Counted from the stretch's first letter, positions 23,573 to 35,260 are shown. The stretch: DNA of 64,000 bases from Cycas panzhihuaensis (GCA_023213395.1 CM041465.1:58473741-58537740), one strand, 5' to 3'. The notes: a model not told the origin generated them from the sequence alone. Made by a program: numbers and translations.

Positions 23573-24005
23573 ACCTAACATTCTCTTAGAAGCAACTACA
23601 TAAACATATTTAAGGGGGTTCAAGCATAAATGATACTTGTGATATCTTTCAAAAATTATTCTTAAATCATGGAGATGGTCTTATCATTGCTAAGAAAGAG
23701 AAAACATATCATCAAGATACATGGCTATAATATTACCAATCAAATCATGGAAAATAAAACCATGACTCTTTCATAAGTAGCCCAAGTATTTTTCAATCTA
23801 AAAGGTATGACTTTGTAAATAAAAGTTCCCCAAGGGGTAGTGAAAGTTATTTTATGATGATCTTGGGGTGCGATAGAGATTTGATTATAACCAGAGAATG
23901 CATCCATAGAAGACATGACTTCAAAGCATGTAGTTTGGTCCCAAATTTGATTTAGAAAAGGAAGAGAATAGTTGTCTTTAGGATAAGCATCATTGATGTC
24001 ATGAA
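23573..24005 (-). pseudogene. reverse transcriptase of Tat H, C-terminal half
   Basis: Reading down from 24005 on the minus strand: HDINDAYPKDNYSLPFLNQ, then FEVMSSMDAFSGYNQI, then HKITFTTPWGTFIYKVIPF, and NTWATYERV. The RT of A (47274-47723) has DINNACPKDNFPLPFLDQ, FEVMSLMDGFSSYNQI and FTTPWGTFTYKAMPFGLKN in the same order. The YLDD region follows as CILMICF in a shifted frame. The piece begins at the insertion site of J, within the HDI motif, and its other half resumes at 28105. Confidence 0.8.
24001..24005. repeat. target-site duplication of J, left
   Basis: ATGAA, identical to 28105-28109 on the other side of J. Confidence 0.85.
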
Positions 24006-24254
24006 TGTTATGAACCTCCTTAAAATGGGTTAATTAATCATTTTATTAGCGAATGGGTGTTATTGAAGAGACATATCTTTTAGCGAAAGGGCTTACTATG
24101 CATATAAATACAGCCCCAAATGTAATATGGACATCACTTATATATTTTTTATAATCAATCATTTGGTCTTGTGACTATTTAATCTTACAAAGTGCTCTTG
24201 CATATTCGAAATATTTTGGGCTTCCCCCTCAAGTTACGGAGTAGGGCCGTAACA
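24006..24254 (+). repeat. 5' LTR of J
   Basis: Begins TGTTATGAACCTCC and ends CGTAACA. It is the same length as the 3' LTR at 27856-28104 and nearly identical to it. A TATA box, TATAAATA, is at 24103-24110 (27953-27960 in the 3' LTR). Confidence 0.9.
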
Positions 24255-24256
24255 AG

Positions 24257-24268
24257 TGGTATCATAGC
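24257..24268 (+). other. primer-binding site of J
   Basis: TGGTATCATAGC, one mismatch to the tRNA-iMet complement TGGTATCAGAGC, two bases after the LTR. Confidence 0.8.
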
Positions 24269-24359
24269 AATTCTTGGACACACTCAAAATAATCATTCTT
24301 ATGGTAGCTTGTTGCCCGTTGAAGGTTATTCTCATTGCTGACAGCGCTTCATTAGAAAA

Positions 24360-24680
24360 CTCATTCTCATTGTTATGTAGCATTTCTTGCTACTGTATTT
24401 ATAGTATTACATTCTCATCATTGTTTGCATCCACAATAATCTCGTTGTTGTTTTGCATTCTTTTCACTATGTCCACGATATTCTCATTGTTGTTTCTCAT
24501 TCTCGTTGCTATTTTGCATTCTTGTCACTGTGTCCACAATATTCTCATTGTTGTTTCTCATTCTCATTATTGTATTGCATTCTTGTCACTGTGCCCACGA
24601 TATTCTCGTTGTATTGCATTCTTGTCACTGTATCCATGATATTCTCATTGTTGTTGGGAATTCTTGTTACTATATTTATA
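24360..24680 (+). repeat. minisatellite in the J leader
   Basis: Diverged tandem units of roughly 60-75 bases built from CATTCTTGTCACTGTGTCC and ATATTCTCATTGTTGTTTC. Four to five units are visible. They generate overlapping open frames with the repeated words SLCPQYSHC and LVTVSTIFSLL, which are repeat artefacts and not genes. Confidence 0.7.
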
Positions 24681-25207
24681 GTGACAGTTTTTGCAGCTAG
24701 TCTTGCCCCCTTATCACCAACTCTTACGATGTCTTTCATGCATCTGCATCTTTCTGGAAGCTTCTAGAGCCATCGTTCCTAGTGTTTCACTTCTCTTCAC
24801 TTCACCATCATTTTGCATTCCTATGCTCCCGTATGCCTCCTTCCTATGCATCCCTGTTCCTTTAACACTTTCGCTCCCTTGCATCTAGTTCTATTTCCCT
24901 GTGTCATCCTTCATTGTCTTCATCGTATCCTCCATCGTCTTCATCATCTCTGTTTCCCTCATCTTCTTCTGTCAATCACGCAGTCATATTCATTCTTCTA
25001 TTTATTGCCTAATTCGATACGTAATTCTCATTAAATCTTTTGATATTAATTTCTCTTAACCATCATTGTAATCATATTAATACTTTTGATTATTAATATT
25101 TTTTAAGTATAACATCTCCTTACTTTTCAATAATTGCCCTATTCATCATCTATATATAAATCATTTATTCATCATAATCATTATTCATAATTACTTTATC
25201 AATATTA

Positions 25208-25230
25208 TGTGTGTGTGTGTGTGTGTGTGT
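25208..25230. repeat. (GT)n microsatellite in the J leader
   Basis: About eleven GT units between AT-rich flanks. A second simple repeat, (ATT)n, occurs at 25771-25811. Together with the minisatellite they sit in the 1.7-kb untranslated leader between primer site and gag. Confidence 0.85.
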
Positions 25231-25980
25231 ACTATTAAGATTAAAATTTTAATCTATCAATTGCTTCTTGTAATCTTTAACAAGGTTAATTGCTATATCT
25301 ACTATTATTTATCAATACTTCATAAGTTATTAATTGTAGTTATCACCCCTTCCTCTTGTGTTATATATTAGGAGAAGGCAATTTCATACATAGCGGTCAG
25401 GTATATACATAGCATTCTTAAGAGCCATTCACATGATGAAAGTTAAACTATTATAAGGCCCAAAGTATAGTACAAATTAAAATATTCTCTAATTCAAAAG
25501 GGAGATTTATTTGATAGTCCATGGAAGGTTAATATCACTTGACAAAAGAAGTGGAGATTCAAGATTGAAAATATTAAAAACAACATTATTTAAATATCAC
25601 ATACATATATAAAAATTTCACAACAGACTCTTAATTGGGTGGAGATATTAACAGCGTTATAATAAAATTCTATTACAACAAATTACAAAATTTTACACAT
25701 TCTAATGAGAGCCATAATATCGACTTGCAAAGATATAGCTGACTCTATAAACCAATTGAGCCCTCACAAATTATTATTATTATTATTATTATTATCATTA
25801 TTATTATTTTTATGTTTTGAATGCGCATATTCATCTATTTAACGAGTGGTATGATAATATTCTTAATATAAGCATATAGTTACAAAAGAGAAGTGGAGAA
25901 ATCATACTTATACTATTATCAAAGCACATAGTTATGGAAGGGAAGCGGTGGAATCGTACTTATACTATTATTAAAGTAAT

Positions 25981-27760
25981 GAATACAGAAGATATGGCAG
26001 ACAACACCATTCAAAAAGATATCGTCAAATCGATCACTTAAGCAGTCTATGAAGCAGTCCAAACATCAAATGCACTCTTAAATCATACATTACATCAGAT
26101 CTTGGATAGATTGACAATCATAGCAACAAACAGAAAAGAAGACATGATTGTTCTGGATTCGAAGGATGAGGCAATGAGTCGACAGTCTCATATCAAAAAT
26201 CAAACTGTTAAAAAATGTTCCAGTCCTCAGATGACTCCATTAATACTAAGAATGAAGCTATCAAAAAATACCTTAATGAGTATCACAATCTGACCCCTGA
26301 AGAACAAAAGATAGTGGGTTTTCAAGCATACTTCAACTATTTACAAAGTATTCAAACGCAGAAAAAGAAAAAGTTAGAAAAGATTACTATACAATGTTTT
26401 AGTATGGAGCAAAAATCGCATGAGCCAAGAGTGTGGATACAACAAATGGAAAACTATTTCTACTTAATGGAGGTTAAGTCAGTAGAGCAAGTTCCATTAG
26501 CCACCCTGCACATGGATGGGATAGCATGTGAATGGTGGTAGTGTCTTGAACAAACCTCTTTTCAAGATCAACTACCTACCTAGAAAGAATTTGTGCATTT
26601 ATTTATTGAGCGATTTGAAACTATATCTAATCACGATTATTATTGTGAGTTACAAAAATTAAAGCAAACTAGTTCTGTGGAAGAATATAGTGCAGCCTTC
26701 ATGAGACTAAGTTATGTATTAGAAGATATTCTAACTAATCGACTTATCTAGTTATATATAGATGGTCTGATAACAGAGATTCAAGATGATGTTAAAATTT
26801 AAGCACCAAAGGATCTTAACAAGGCAATACAGTTAGCTAAAATTCATGAAGATAAATACAATGCCTTACATAAAATAGGCACAGATCTTTATATTCCTCC
26901 ACCTAGTCAACATAATCCTTTACCAAGTGCTCAACATAGACATATATCAATTAACCTAAACTGTCCTGCTAAACCAATCATTCAAAAAATAAAAATAGAG
27001 CAAGAAGAGTTAAGAAGAAGAAACATATGTTTCAGATATGAGGAGAAGTGGGAACCTGGGCATAGATGTCAAAAGAACCAATTATATACAATCTGATTAC
27101 TTCTAGATGATAATATTGATGAAGAAGAACAAGAATATGAAAATAATCAAAGAAATTGTTATCATGCAGAACATCAAGAAAGCCACAGTAATCTCGAGGA
27201 CAACCATCCACAAATTTCACTATCATTTATGAGCAATTTTAATCAATCAAATACCTTAAAATTGTAGGGATCTATCAAAAATCAAGTTGTAACAATTTTA
27301 ATAGATTTAGGTAGCACACATAATTTTATTAATCGAAACTATACACAACAACTAAGATTATTTCCATTAAGGACTCCTTGTTTCCAGGTTACTATTGGAG
27401 GAAGGCAAGTAATCTTTGGCCAAGGTATAATGAAGAACCTTAACCTCACGTCAAACGATGTCAGCATTATAGAAGATTTCTATGTCCTCGATGTTCAAGG
27501 TATAGATATTGTATTGGGTAGTCAATGGCTCAGTACACTGGGAACCTTTGAAATGAATATTGATGAACAATTTATGTGATTTAAGAAAGAAGGAAGAATC
27601 ATCACATTATCAGGAAAAAGATTGAACAAAACTAAAGTCATACCATGCAAGGATCAGAGTGAAGAAGTCAAGAAGCAACCACAAGCATTTCAAAAACATA
27701 GTCGAGGTTTTCAACTAGAAGAATTTTCCAATAAATACCTATAACATCCATCTAATTGCC
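25981..27760 (+). pseudogene. gag-protease of J
   Basis: An ATG at 25981 opens MNTEDMADNTIQKDI. Gag capsid: KSHEPRVWIQQMENYFYLM (26416-26470), the plant gypsy W..Q.E.YF motif, then VPLATLHMDGIACEWW. A zinc-knuckle-like CFRYEEKWEPGHRC is at 27030-27071 (C-x10-H-x-C, the first pair reduced). Protease: ILIDLGSTHNFI near 27296-27330; the family motif is D-S-G-S-T, so Ser has become Leu by one C-to-T change. VLDVQGIDIVLGSQWL follows. Several TAG/TAA/TGA stops and one early frameshift make it inactive now. Nothing resembling RT follows before the polypurine tract. Confidence 0.8.
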
Positions 27761-27842
27761 TAATGGACTCTGCTACAATGAAGGACATCATACATTTAAA
27801 GGACTGTGATCGTTCAACTATGTTTCATGGGCGAAACATCTT

Positions 27843-27854
27843 AAGAGGGAGGAA
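27843..27854 (+). other. polypurine tract of J
   Basis: AAGAGGGAGGAA immediately before the 3' LTR, the expected plus-strand primer. Confidence 0.8.
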
Positions 27855-27855
27855 T

Positions 27856-28104
27856 TGTTATGAACCTCCTTAAAATAGGTTAATTAATCATTTTATTAGA
27901 AAATAGGTGTTATTGAAGAGACATATCTTTCAGCGAAAGGGCTTACTATGCATATAAATACGGCCCCAAATATAATATGGACGTCACTTATATTTTTTTT
28001 ATAATCAATCATCTGATCTTGTGACTATTTAATCTTACAAAGCACTCTTGTGTATTCGAAATATTTCAAGCTTTCCCCTTAAGTTAAAAAGTAGGTCTGT
28101 AATA
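27856..28104 (+). repeat. 3' LTR of J
   Basis: Begins TGTTATGAACCTCC and ends TGTAATA, where the 5' LTR ends CGTAACA. The terminal CA has become TA. Followed by the ATGAA duplication at 28105-28109. Confidence 0.9.
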
Positions 28105-28345
28105 ATGAAAGTCAATGTAAATTTGGATAGATCCATTCTTCTTGGTAACTAGAACTATATTGAAAACCCATTGAGAGTAATCAATGCTCTTAATGAATCT
28201 ATCCTTCAATAAATTTTCAACTTCTTATTTGATTACTAAAGAGACGCGAGGATAGATAGGTCTCTATTTTTGATATTTTGTCTTTATGCTATGGATAGTA
28301 ATAATATTATGGGCAATAATATCAGGGTTGAGGCCCTTCATATCA
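28105..28345 (-). pseudogene. reverse transcriptase of Tat H, N-terminal half
   Basis: On the minus strand from 28345: DMKGLNPDIIAHNI, then RPIYPRVSLVIK, EVENLLKDRFIKSIDYSQWVFNIV, VTKKNGSIQIYIDFH. B has DMKGIDPSIVTHNL (60996-61250) and A has SIDYPKWVSNIVPVAKKNGAIHICVDFRD. The frame continues across J at 24005 (HDINDAYPKDN). This is the RT entry region, from the conserved D-M-K-G-I/L-x-P block to the first catalytic motif. Confidence 0.8.
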
Positions 28346-29450
28346 CTATAATCCTAAGTAAAAATAGAATGGAATTCTCAGAAGAGATCTTTAAACTAGG
28401 AGATCTCTTTAGGAGAATAATCAGCTCCAACTTTAATGATTTTTAGAGTATCCTCTAACTCCAAGTCAATATCAATGGTCTCTCCTATGAGCATGGTATT
28501 ACCCTCTTAAAAATATAGAGGAGTGGGTTCTAAAAAAGAAAGAGATTCTTTAGAATAAGAATAAGTAATTAATTATGAATTAGAGTGTAATACATTTGAA
28601 AAACCTAGCCTATGATGGTAATAAGGGAGACTAGGAGAAGAACTAGCCAAATGCTCAAGGATTGCCCATCATTATCAAAATGATATAAATGAAAAAGATC
28701 AACCAAAATAATATTCTTTAATAGGGCAGATAGAGAAGATAATAACCTAAAAATCTAGGGATTTCTAGGTGAAATATCTTAATGAGATAGGGAGAATTCA
28801 ATGATAGAAGGAACTTAAGTAAATAAAATAGATATATCAACAAACTCCCAAATTGAAGTAAAAACTTGTTTGAACTCTTAATATTCAAGAGAATAACTAG
28901 AAGCTAATATGGTTATCTGAACAAGAGATGATGGAGAATCATCCATAGAATGATGAGGAGGAAAAGAGATAGCCAAAATCAAGTTAAACTCTCAAACTCC
29001 CTTAGATGAAACTTAGTTTGTTTGAGATGAAGTAGAGGATGAAACAACTTCATCACTAGGTATCAAATCTAGATGCTTATACAATAATAATTTCTTTTCT
29101 TGCCTAGTAAGCTATGTAATGAAGAGAGGAGATTAAGAAAAAGGATCTTTTATAGATATAAGCATATCATATGAGGATGAATTCTCTTATTAATATAGTG
29201 GAGCAATCTGATGACAAGAGTCACTTAAAAGTGAAAGATATAGATTAATTGATTACACTAAAGGAGATCCTTCATAAGAGTGGTTAGAATATAGTGTCTC
29301 TTCATCAAAAAAAGAGGAAGACAAAGAAATTGATTTAAAAAGAATAATTTTGAGCCAAAATTGAATGAGAAAGTAAAAACTTATTCCAATCAAAATAATT
29401 TTAGATTCAATATATAATAAAATACCTTACATTTGAAAATATTTCTTTCT
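28346..29450 (-). other. presumed pre-RT linker of Tat H
   Basis: In A the equivalent interval holds a low-complexity linker between protease and RT. Here no open frame or motif survives, only AT-rich sequence. The protease and gag of H are not recognisable. Confidence 0.35.
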
Positions 29451-30325
29451 CTTACAAAATTCTATTTTGTAGTGCACTGTTGAGCACTTTTCTTCACTAC
29501 TACAACTCTGGGACTATAATAATAATTTTGGGCACTTCTATAGCTACTGCATCCTCTTTGAGATTATCTCCAACAATCTTGAAGTGTGTTCTTACCTTCT
29601 TTTCCTACGCAGTCTTTGTTTTGTAGTAATTTCATGTTTTGGGCTATTAATTTGAGGTATTTCCCAAATTTCTTTACTCCTCTTGTTACATTTGAGATTG
29701 TTGGACACTCCTCCATGTATCTTGGATAGATTTGGGTGGTTTTTCTACTTTTCCCATGTCTATTTAACTTCCAAAAAACTATTTTTTCATTATATTCTCT
29801 TAGTTTTCTAGCCCTCTTTTTTATCATTTAAAAACTGATTAAAATCAGTGAAAACCCCCATTTTCATTCTTTTAATAGCTAAAAGACACTTTTACAGATG
29901 TTACTATAAAATTTCATGATAATAAGAGCAAGTTTATCCCATTTGGTCACACTTTTCATGAGGGCTATAGTTTTCTAGTCACACTTGAAACATCCCTAGT
30001 TACACCTGAGATAGTCATAGTCACACATGAGGCAATTCAATTGCACCTTACTAAAACATGGTCATAACGTTTTAATGCATTTTCCTCATATTTTAAGAGC
30101 CCAAATTATATTTTTCCACCTACTAAAGTCTAGACACATAAAAATAAGTTCTATCCAAATATATTTATAATTTTTTTGAAGAGTATTAAGGATTTTTGAT
30201 GTATTTGAAATCAGATCAGAACTCACTCTTTTTAGAACTTCATGGCCTCATAAATATTATAATTATAAATGAGAGAATTTAATTCTTCCCTTCTCTCTAC
30301 TATACCACTTTACTTTATTGGGTAG
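29451..30325. other. unassigned region left of gypsy E
   Basis: Should hold the 3' untranslated part or LTR of gypsy E, whose coding region ends near 30326 on the minus strand. No repeat partner is in the window. A minus-strand frame at 29564-29827 (87 codons, with PRYMEECPTISNVTRGVKKFG) is cleaner than its surroundings, but I do not recognise it. Confidence 0.4.
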
Positions 30326-31772
30326 TTATCCTTTCTCTCTAATCCTAAAGGAATCAATTATGCCTCTTCTAGTTATGATCTGCTTCTTTTGAAGAATGCA
30401 ATCATTTTGCATTGGTTCTTTGTTCTCCACTCGTAACTCCTCTGGATTTGGAAAGTGTGGAACACCATCTTGCTCTCCATCTAATATAGATGGCTTAAAT
30501 ATCTTCATATTCTTAACATTCATAACTGAATATATCTTCATAAATTCTAATAATTCAAGTTGAGCACTTTTACTAATCTTCTTTAAGATTTTAAAATGAC
30601 CATAACGTATAGGCTTCAACTTTTTACCTTCACCTTGTAATCTTTTATTACTAAGATGTATCCAAACTCAATATCCTTCCTTAAAGGAATGATGAGTTCT
30701 ATGTACATCATGCCTTTTTTTATATCTCTATTGAGATTTTTGAAGTTGCTCCTCAACTTGTTGATGTATTTTTCTAATTCCTTCTAAGAATATTTATGCC
30801 TTCTTTTGTCCTTCTTCCTCCTTTCTATTTTCTATAGTAAGTTGGACCAAAAATTCTAAATTAAATGGAATTACAGGAAGAAATCCCAAATATACCTTAA
30901 ATGGTGATTTTTGAATTGATCTATGGATTGCTCTATTAAAGGAAAATTGAAGGTATGGAAGACTTTCATCATGATTCTTAGGATGCTTAGCATTGTACCT
31001 GTATAACAATTATACTAACATCCTATTGACAACTTCAGTCCGGTCATCTATTTGAGGATGGAAGGTCGTGCTCATCTTCAACTTTAAGTCCATCATTTCC
31101 CAAAGAGTTTGCCAAAAATAGCTCAAAAATCTACTGTCTCGATTTAAAATGATAGAGTTCGAAAGTCCAAAATACTTCTATACATGTTAGAAAAATAGTT
31201 TAGCTATGTCTTTTCTTATATGTATCTTCCTATAAGGAATTAATACCACCATTTTATTGAATTGATCAACAACTACAAATAAATAATCCATACCATTTTT
31301 AGTTTGTGGTAGTTCTCCAAGAAAATCCATGGAGATACTCTCCCATGGTTACGATAAAACGAGAAGTGGAGTATATAATCCCAACTTCCTATTGGTTGAC
31401 TTTGATGTACTACATAATGTACATCCTCATATTATTATAGTCATGCATTACTACATATTAGGCCAATACATATATCACTATAAATTCATCAATATTTTTC
31501 CCACTCTAAAGTGCCCTACAACTTAAGAGATATGAGCTTCTCTTATATATTTTATTCAATCTCTATGCTTTGGAATATAAAGCTTATCATACTTGAAGAG
31601 TAGACCATTTCTCAGCTAAAAATTAGCAACTATTTTTCCCTGCTATAGTTGCTCTAAGATAGGCTTGAATGCTTTATCTTCCATCTATAAACTTGCATAC
31701 TCATCATGGCAAAAAGGTTGAAATTATAGAGCTACTAATAAGCTAGAAATATGTTACTATTGAGGAGGTTTA
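30326..31772 (-). pseudogene. gypsy E integrase and C-terminal domain
   Basis: Integrase core on the minus strand: PWESISMDFLGELPQTKNGMDYLFVVVDQF (31340-31250, first Asp), NRDSRFLSYFWQ (about 31150, second Asp), then FHPQIDDRTEVVNR (about 31050, catalytic Glu). The substrate loop SLPYLQFSFNRAIHRSIQKSPF follows at 30860-30960. The C-terminus has LKPIRYGHFKILKKI and IYSVMNVKNMKIFKPS (30540-30610). The DDE triad is intact as read, but several stops interrupt the frame. Element D separates it from the RNase H. Confidence 0.8.
31768..31772. repeat. target-site duplication of D, left
   Basis: GTTTA, partner GTTTG at 37005-37009 (4 of 5, G/A difference). Confidence 0.75.
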
Positions 31773-32069
31773 TGAAAAGAGTGGATCTATCCTTCATCTC
31801 CATGCACTAAACATAAAGGTAAACATGGGAGCAAGAGAGACTTGAGAGAAAGAAAGTAGCTCTCACAAAATGGAGAGATAAGAATGAATCTTCTCCATTG
31901 AGCTTTACTTTTATATTGAGAGAGGGAGCATTAGAGTTAGGTGAAATAAAATTACACATAATGCACAGGAAAGTGTATTTCACTTAAGTGATCTAATTTA
32001 AAGTTCACTTAAGACCCTTTTTCGAAATAATCAACTAATGTAATGACCTTATGTCATTAACCCTTTTCA
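31773..32069 (-). repeat. 3' LTR of copia D
   Basis: On the plus strand begins TGAAAAGAGTGG and ends CCCTTTTCA. A TATA-like TATAAAA (minus strand) is at 31909-31915. A purine tract on the minus strand (AAGAAGGAGAT, complement of 32070-32080) adjoins it. Confidence 0.9.
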
Positions 32070-32538
32070 ATCTCCTTCTTAATGGTAGAAGGTCATTTCA
32101 TCCTATTTTATTCTATCCTATGAGGTCTTCATTTGAGTCTCTTACAAAGCAAACTACTATGACACTTTTGTGGTAAACGCTCATGGAGAAGAAAACCCAC
32201 AAATTTTCTAATCTACTAACCTGGCTCAGGTAGCTCTTTAAATGTAGCCAAATATCCAATCAGTATAATGAATTTTGTAGCTAAAATCTACTGAGTCTCC
32301 ATATACCATTTGGTCATCCCCCATGCCCTTTCAGGTTTTCATAGGTTTTGATTTTTCAAAATGATACAACCCTTATCCTTTTGTGCCAACATGGGGTTTT
32401 CACGAATGGGATAGAGCAGAGACTTACTCTTGTCCTTCCATGCCCACAAAGAGTTTTCACGAATGAGATAGAGTATGATGGTCCTATTGTCATCTCCTTT
32501 AACCAGTTAGAGATGGAGGCCCTAAGGTCGAGTTGCTT

Positions 32539-33063
32539 TCAAAACTGTTCAAACTTCACCCTCTTTAGTGGTTTGGTGAAGATATCGGCCACTTGATCTA
32601 CTGTGGGGTAGTACTCCAATTGAATTGTGCCATCATGAACTAGTTCTCTAATCCTGTAGACTTTTGTACTTATATGTTTAGTATGATCATGAAATACAAG
32701 ATTTTTAGCCATTTGGATTATAGATTGATTATCTACATATAAGCTAGTAGAACTTGTTTGGGTGGCATTTAATGTATTCAATAATTTTCTAAGCCATATA
32801 ACCTCCTTGCTTGTCTCAAAAGCAGCAATGTACTCAGCTTCGGTAGTTGAGCCTACAACTATCTTTTACCGTTTGGATCTCTATGATATTGGTGCTATTA
32901 TAAGAAATGTTACATACCCAGACGTAGATCTTCTTATGTCTTTATCTCTGGCAAAGTCTAAGTTTGTGTATGCATAAAGTTTAAATTCTACATTGGGTTC
33001 ATACAACAGACCATATTTGCTAGTCGTCTTTAAGTACTCAACACTCATATTACAACTTACCAA
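32539..33063 (-). pseudogene. copia D RNase H
   Basis: 32539-32781 reads SLYVDNQSIIQMAKNLVFHDHTKHI, then IRELVHDGTIQLEYYP, DQVADIFTKPL. These are the hallmark copia RNase H blocks (D.Q.AI.....P..H.RTKHI, then QLADI.TK.L). Further up, 32881-33063 has DLDFARDKDIRRSTSGY-type sequence, where the family has D.D.WAGD...R.STSG, so the Trp is Phe. The C-terminus is complete to the end of the frame. A frame break separates the two parts. Confidence 0.8.
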
Positions 33064-34460
33064 TGATTCTACGTAGGATTTGTCATGAATCTTACAAGAA
33101 TGCTGACAAAGTATGCAATATCTAACCTTGTGTTGGTAGTATAGATGAGACTACCTACAAGTTACTTGTAGAGTATTGCATTTGCCTCCCTATTATCACC
33201 ATCAACTGAGAGTTTAATATTAGGCTCCATAAGTGTATCCACTGGTCGAGCACCTTCCAACTAAAACTTTGTCAGAAGATCGTTGATATATTTTTCTTGA
33301 GAGAGAAAGATTTTTCCATATTTTTGAGTTACTTCAATTCCCAAGTAATATTTCATCAACCCGAGGTTAGACAATTTAAAAGTTTTAGTAAGGCCATTCT
33401 TCAGCTGGCTGATTACCTGTTCACTATTCCCTATTATGAGCATGTCATCCACAAAGATTAAGAGGTAAGTGACTTTATTATTTTAGCACTTGATGAATAA
33501 TGTTGCATCAATATCTTGATAATCACAAACCTCATATCCAAGTTGCCTCATTCTTTCAGACAACTTGGTAAACCAATCATGAGGGGCTTACTTTAGGCTA
33601 TAAAAGGACTTTTTGAGCCTACAAACTTTATGCTTTTGACCGTCAATCTCGTATCCTTCTGGTTGAGCCATGTAAATTTCTTCTTTAAGGTCCCCTTTGA
33701 GAAATGCAGTCTTAACATCGAGTTGGTAGATTTTCCAACCCTATTGAGCAACCAAGGCTATAAGAGTTTTGATTGTAGGCCACTTGGTTGTAGGAGCAAA
33801 GATTTCAGTGTAGTCAATGCCTTCCCTTTACATGAATCCTTTTGCTACCAACCTCGCCTTATGTTTTTCTAGGGTGCCATCTGATTTATACTTCTTTTTG
33901 AACACCCATTTATTTTGAACTACCTTTCTTCCAAGTGGTAGATCAACAAGCTCCCATGTACCATTCTTAATAAGAGATTGATACTTTTCATTCATGGCAT
34001 TCTCCAAGCTGCATGCTTTATAGCTTCTTGGTATGTTAGGGGCTCTTCATTAAGAGCAAGATGTAGTTATACTGGTTCAATCTCAATGGAAAGTGATTCA
34101 TGCATCCTTGCTCTATGGGCACTTCTAGTACCAATTTTGCCTACCTCATCTGATCGCATGTCCTTGTGTAGCTGGTATGCTTCACGAAAACCTTGAGTTG
34201 GGAATGAGGTTTTCATTTCCATAACATCTTGATCTTCATTTTGATCTTGAAAAGGATCATGTGAAATATTTAGCATAGAGGAAGTTGTCAATCTTAGAGA
34301 AGATGGACCAGCAACAAATGTTGGAGAAGATGATCCTTCTACTATGGCTTTACCTTTGTCAACTTGGTTGTTCACAAATGATGGTGTTGGATGTGTACAC
34401 ATTGGTTTGGATTCACAACTTGTATCCTCTGAGGCTCTATTATCAGATTCCAAGATTTTA
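33064..34460 (-). pseudogene. copia D reverse transcriptase and upstream linker
   Basis: Minus strand: [18 protein letters not shown] (33700-33650), [15 protein letters not shown], then VDDMLIIGNSEQVISQL (33453-33400) with an intact YVDD-type box reading FVDD, LGLMKYYLGIEVTQ and IFLSQEKYINDLL. The 34067-34453 frame is an acidic, Ser/Thr-rich linker typical between copia integrase and RT. Stops and small frame changes are present. This enzyme would copy the element RNA in the cytoplasmic particle. Confidence 0.8.
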
Positions 34461-34609
34461 AGTAACTGTTTAGCATCTCCCCCCCTAAATTTTAGAATCT
34501 AGACATCAAATTCAGTAGCATCATTAAATCGGTATGAAGGCATCTTGGAGTTAAGTCTAAGTAATTGATCTTCGGTCTCCGCAAAGATAACATCTCTAGT
34601 GACGATGAT

Positions 34610-35260
34610 TTTCCATTATGAAGGTATGAAAACCTTGTATCCTTTTTTATCCATAGGGTATCTGATAAATATGCCTTTCATGGCTCTATCTTGGAGCTTA
34701 TTTCTATATTCCTCCAGAATATAAGCATAACAAGTAGAGCCAAAAATTTTGAAGTGGGAGATAGAGGGGGTTTGTCCATACCACATTTCATGTGGAGAGG
34801 GGCCAAGCTTGGAGGGATTAACTGTGTTGATGTAATACACAGCAGTCCAGATAGCCTTAGCCCAAAGATAAATAGGGACATTCTTATATACCAGCATAGC
34901 ACAAGCCATATTCATGATGGTCTTATTCATGTGCTCGGTAACTCTATTTTGCTAGGGTGTACCTATAATAATGGTCTGATGTTTGATTCCATGTTGACGT
35001 AGGTATGATTCAAACTCATTGGATGTGTACTCACCACCATTATCAGTTCTGAGTATTTTGATCTTGAATCCAGATTCATTTTCCATGCGAGCCTTAAAAG
35101 CTTGAAACATAGAAAAAGCTTCATCTTTCTTTGTAAGAAAAGCAACCCATACTTTCTTGGTAAAATCATAAATAAAAGTAATATAGTAGCACTTCAGTTT
35201 GAGAGAAGGGATGGGCATAGGATTGCATATATCTAAGTGTACAAGCTGCAAAGGTTAGCT
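34610..35260 (-). pseudogene. copia D integrase core
   Basis: 34952-35251 opens MQLVHLDICNPMPIPSL (first Asp), FIYDFTKKVWVAFL, then LRTDNGGEYTSNEF (second Asp intact). 34616-34930 has MNKTIMNMACAML and ends in the integrase tail PHEMWYGQTPSISHFKIFGSTCYAYI. The usual N-G-x-A-E-R that carries the catalytic Glu lies at the join near 34940, where the frame is broken. The N-terminal zinc-binding region is missing: upstream of QLVHLD the similarity stops abruptly. Confidence 0.8.

Larger units (their letters stand above)
24006..28104 (+). mobile_element. gag-protease-only LTR element J (TR-GAG type)
   Basis: A 4.1-kb element with two 249-bp LTRs, a perfect 5-bp duplication (ATGAA), an initiator-tRNA primer site, a polypurine tract and one coding region encoding gag and a protease. 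There is no RT, RNase H or integrase between protease and polypurine tract, which are only about 0.3 kb apart. This is the structure described as TR-GAG: elements that supply gag but depend on another element for reverse transcription and integration. It sits inside the RT of Tat H. Confidence 0.85.
3780..28345 (-). mobile_element. Tat-type Ty3/gypsy element H, old and discontinuous
   Basis: Four minus-strand pieces have the right order for one Tat element: RT N-half (28105-28345), RT C-half (23573-24005), integrase C-terminus (5050-5404) and aRNH (3780-4170). The two RT halves join exactly at the 5-bp duplication of element J, which shows they were once contiguous. C and copia I sit between RT and integrase, and the RNase H and integrase core are missing. 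That the integrase/aRNH pieces belong to the same copy as RT is inferred from strand and order. The RT resembles that of element A, but H has only 0.9 kb between integrase and aRNH, with no antisense gene seen. Confidence 0.6.

Noticed and set aside
24274-24767. Overlapping frames with Cys/Ser/Leu-rich repeated words in the J leader
   Set aside because: They are translations of a minisatellite in several frames.
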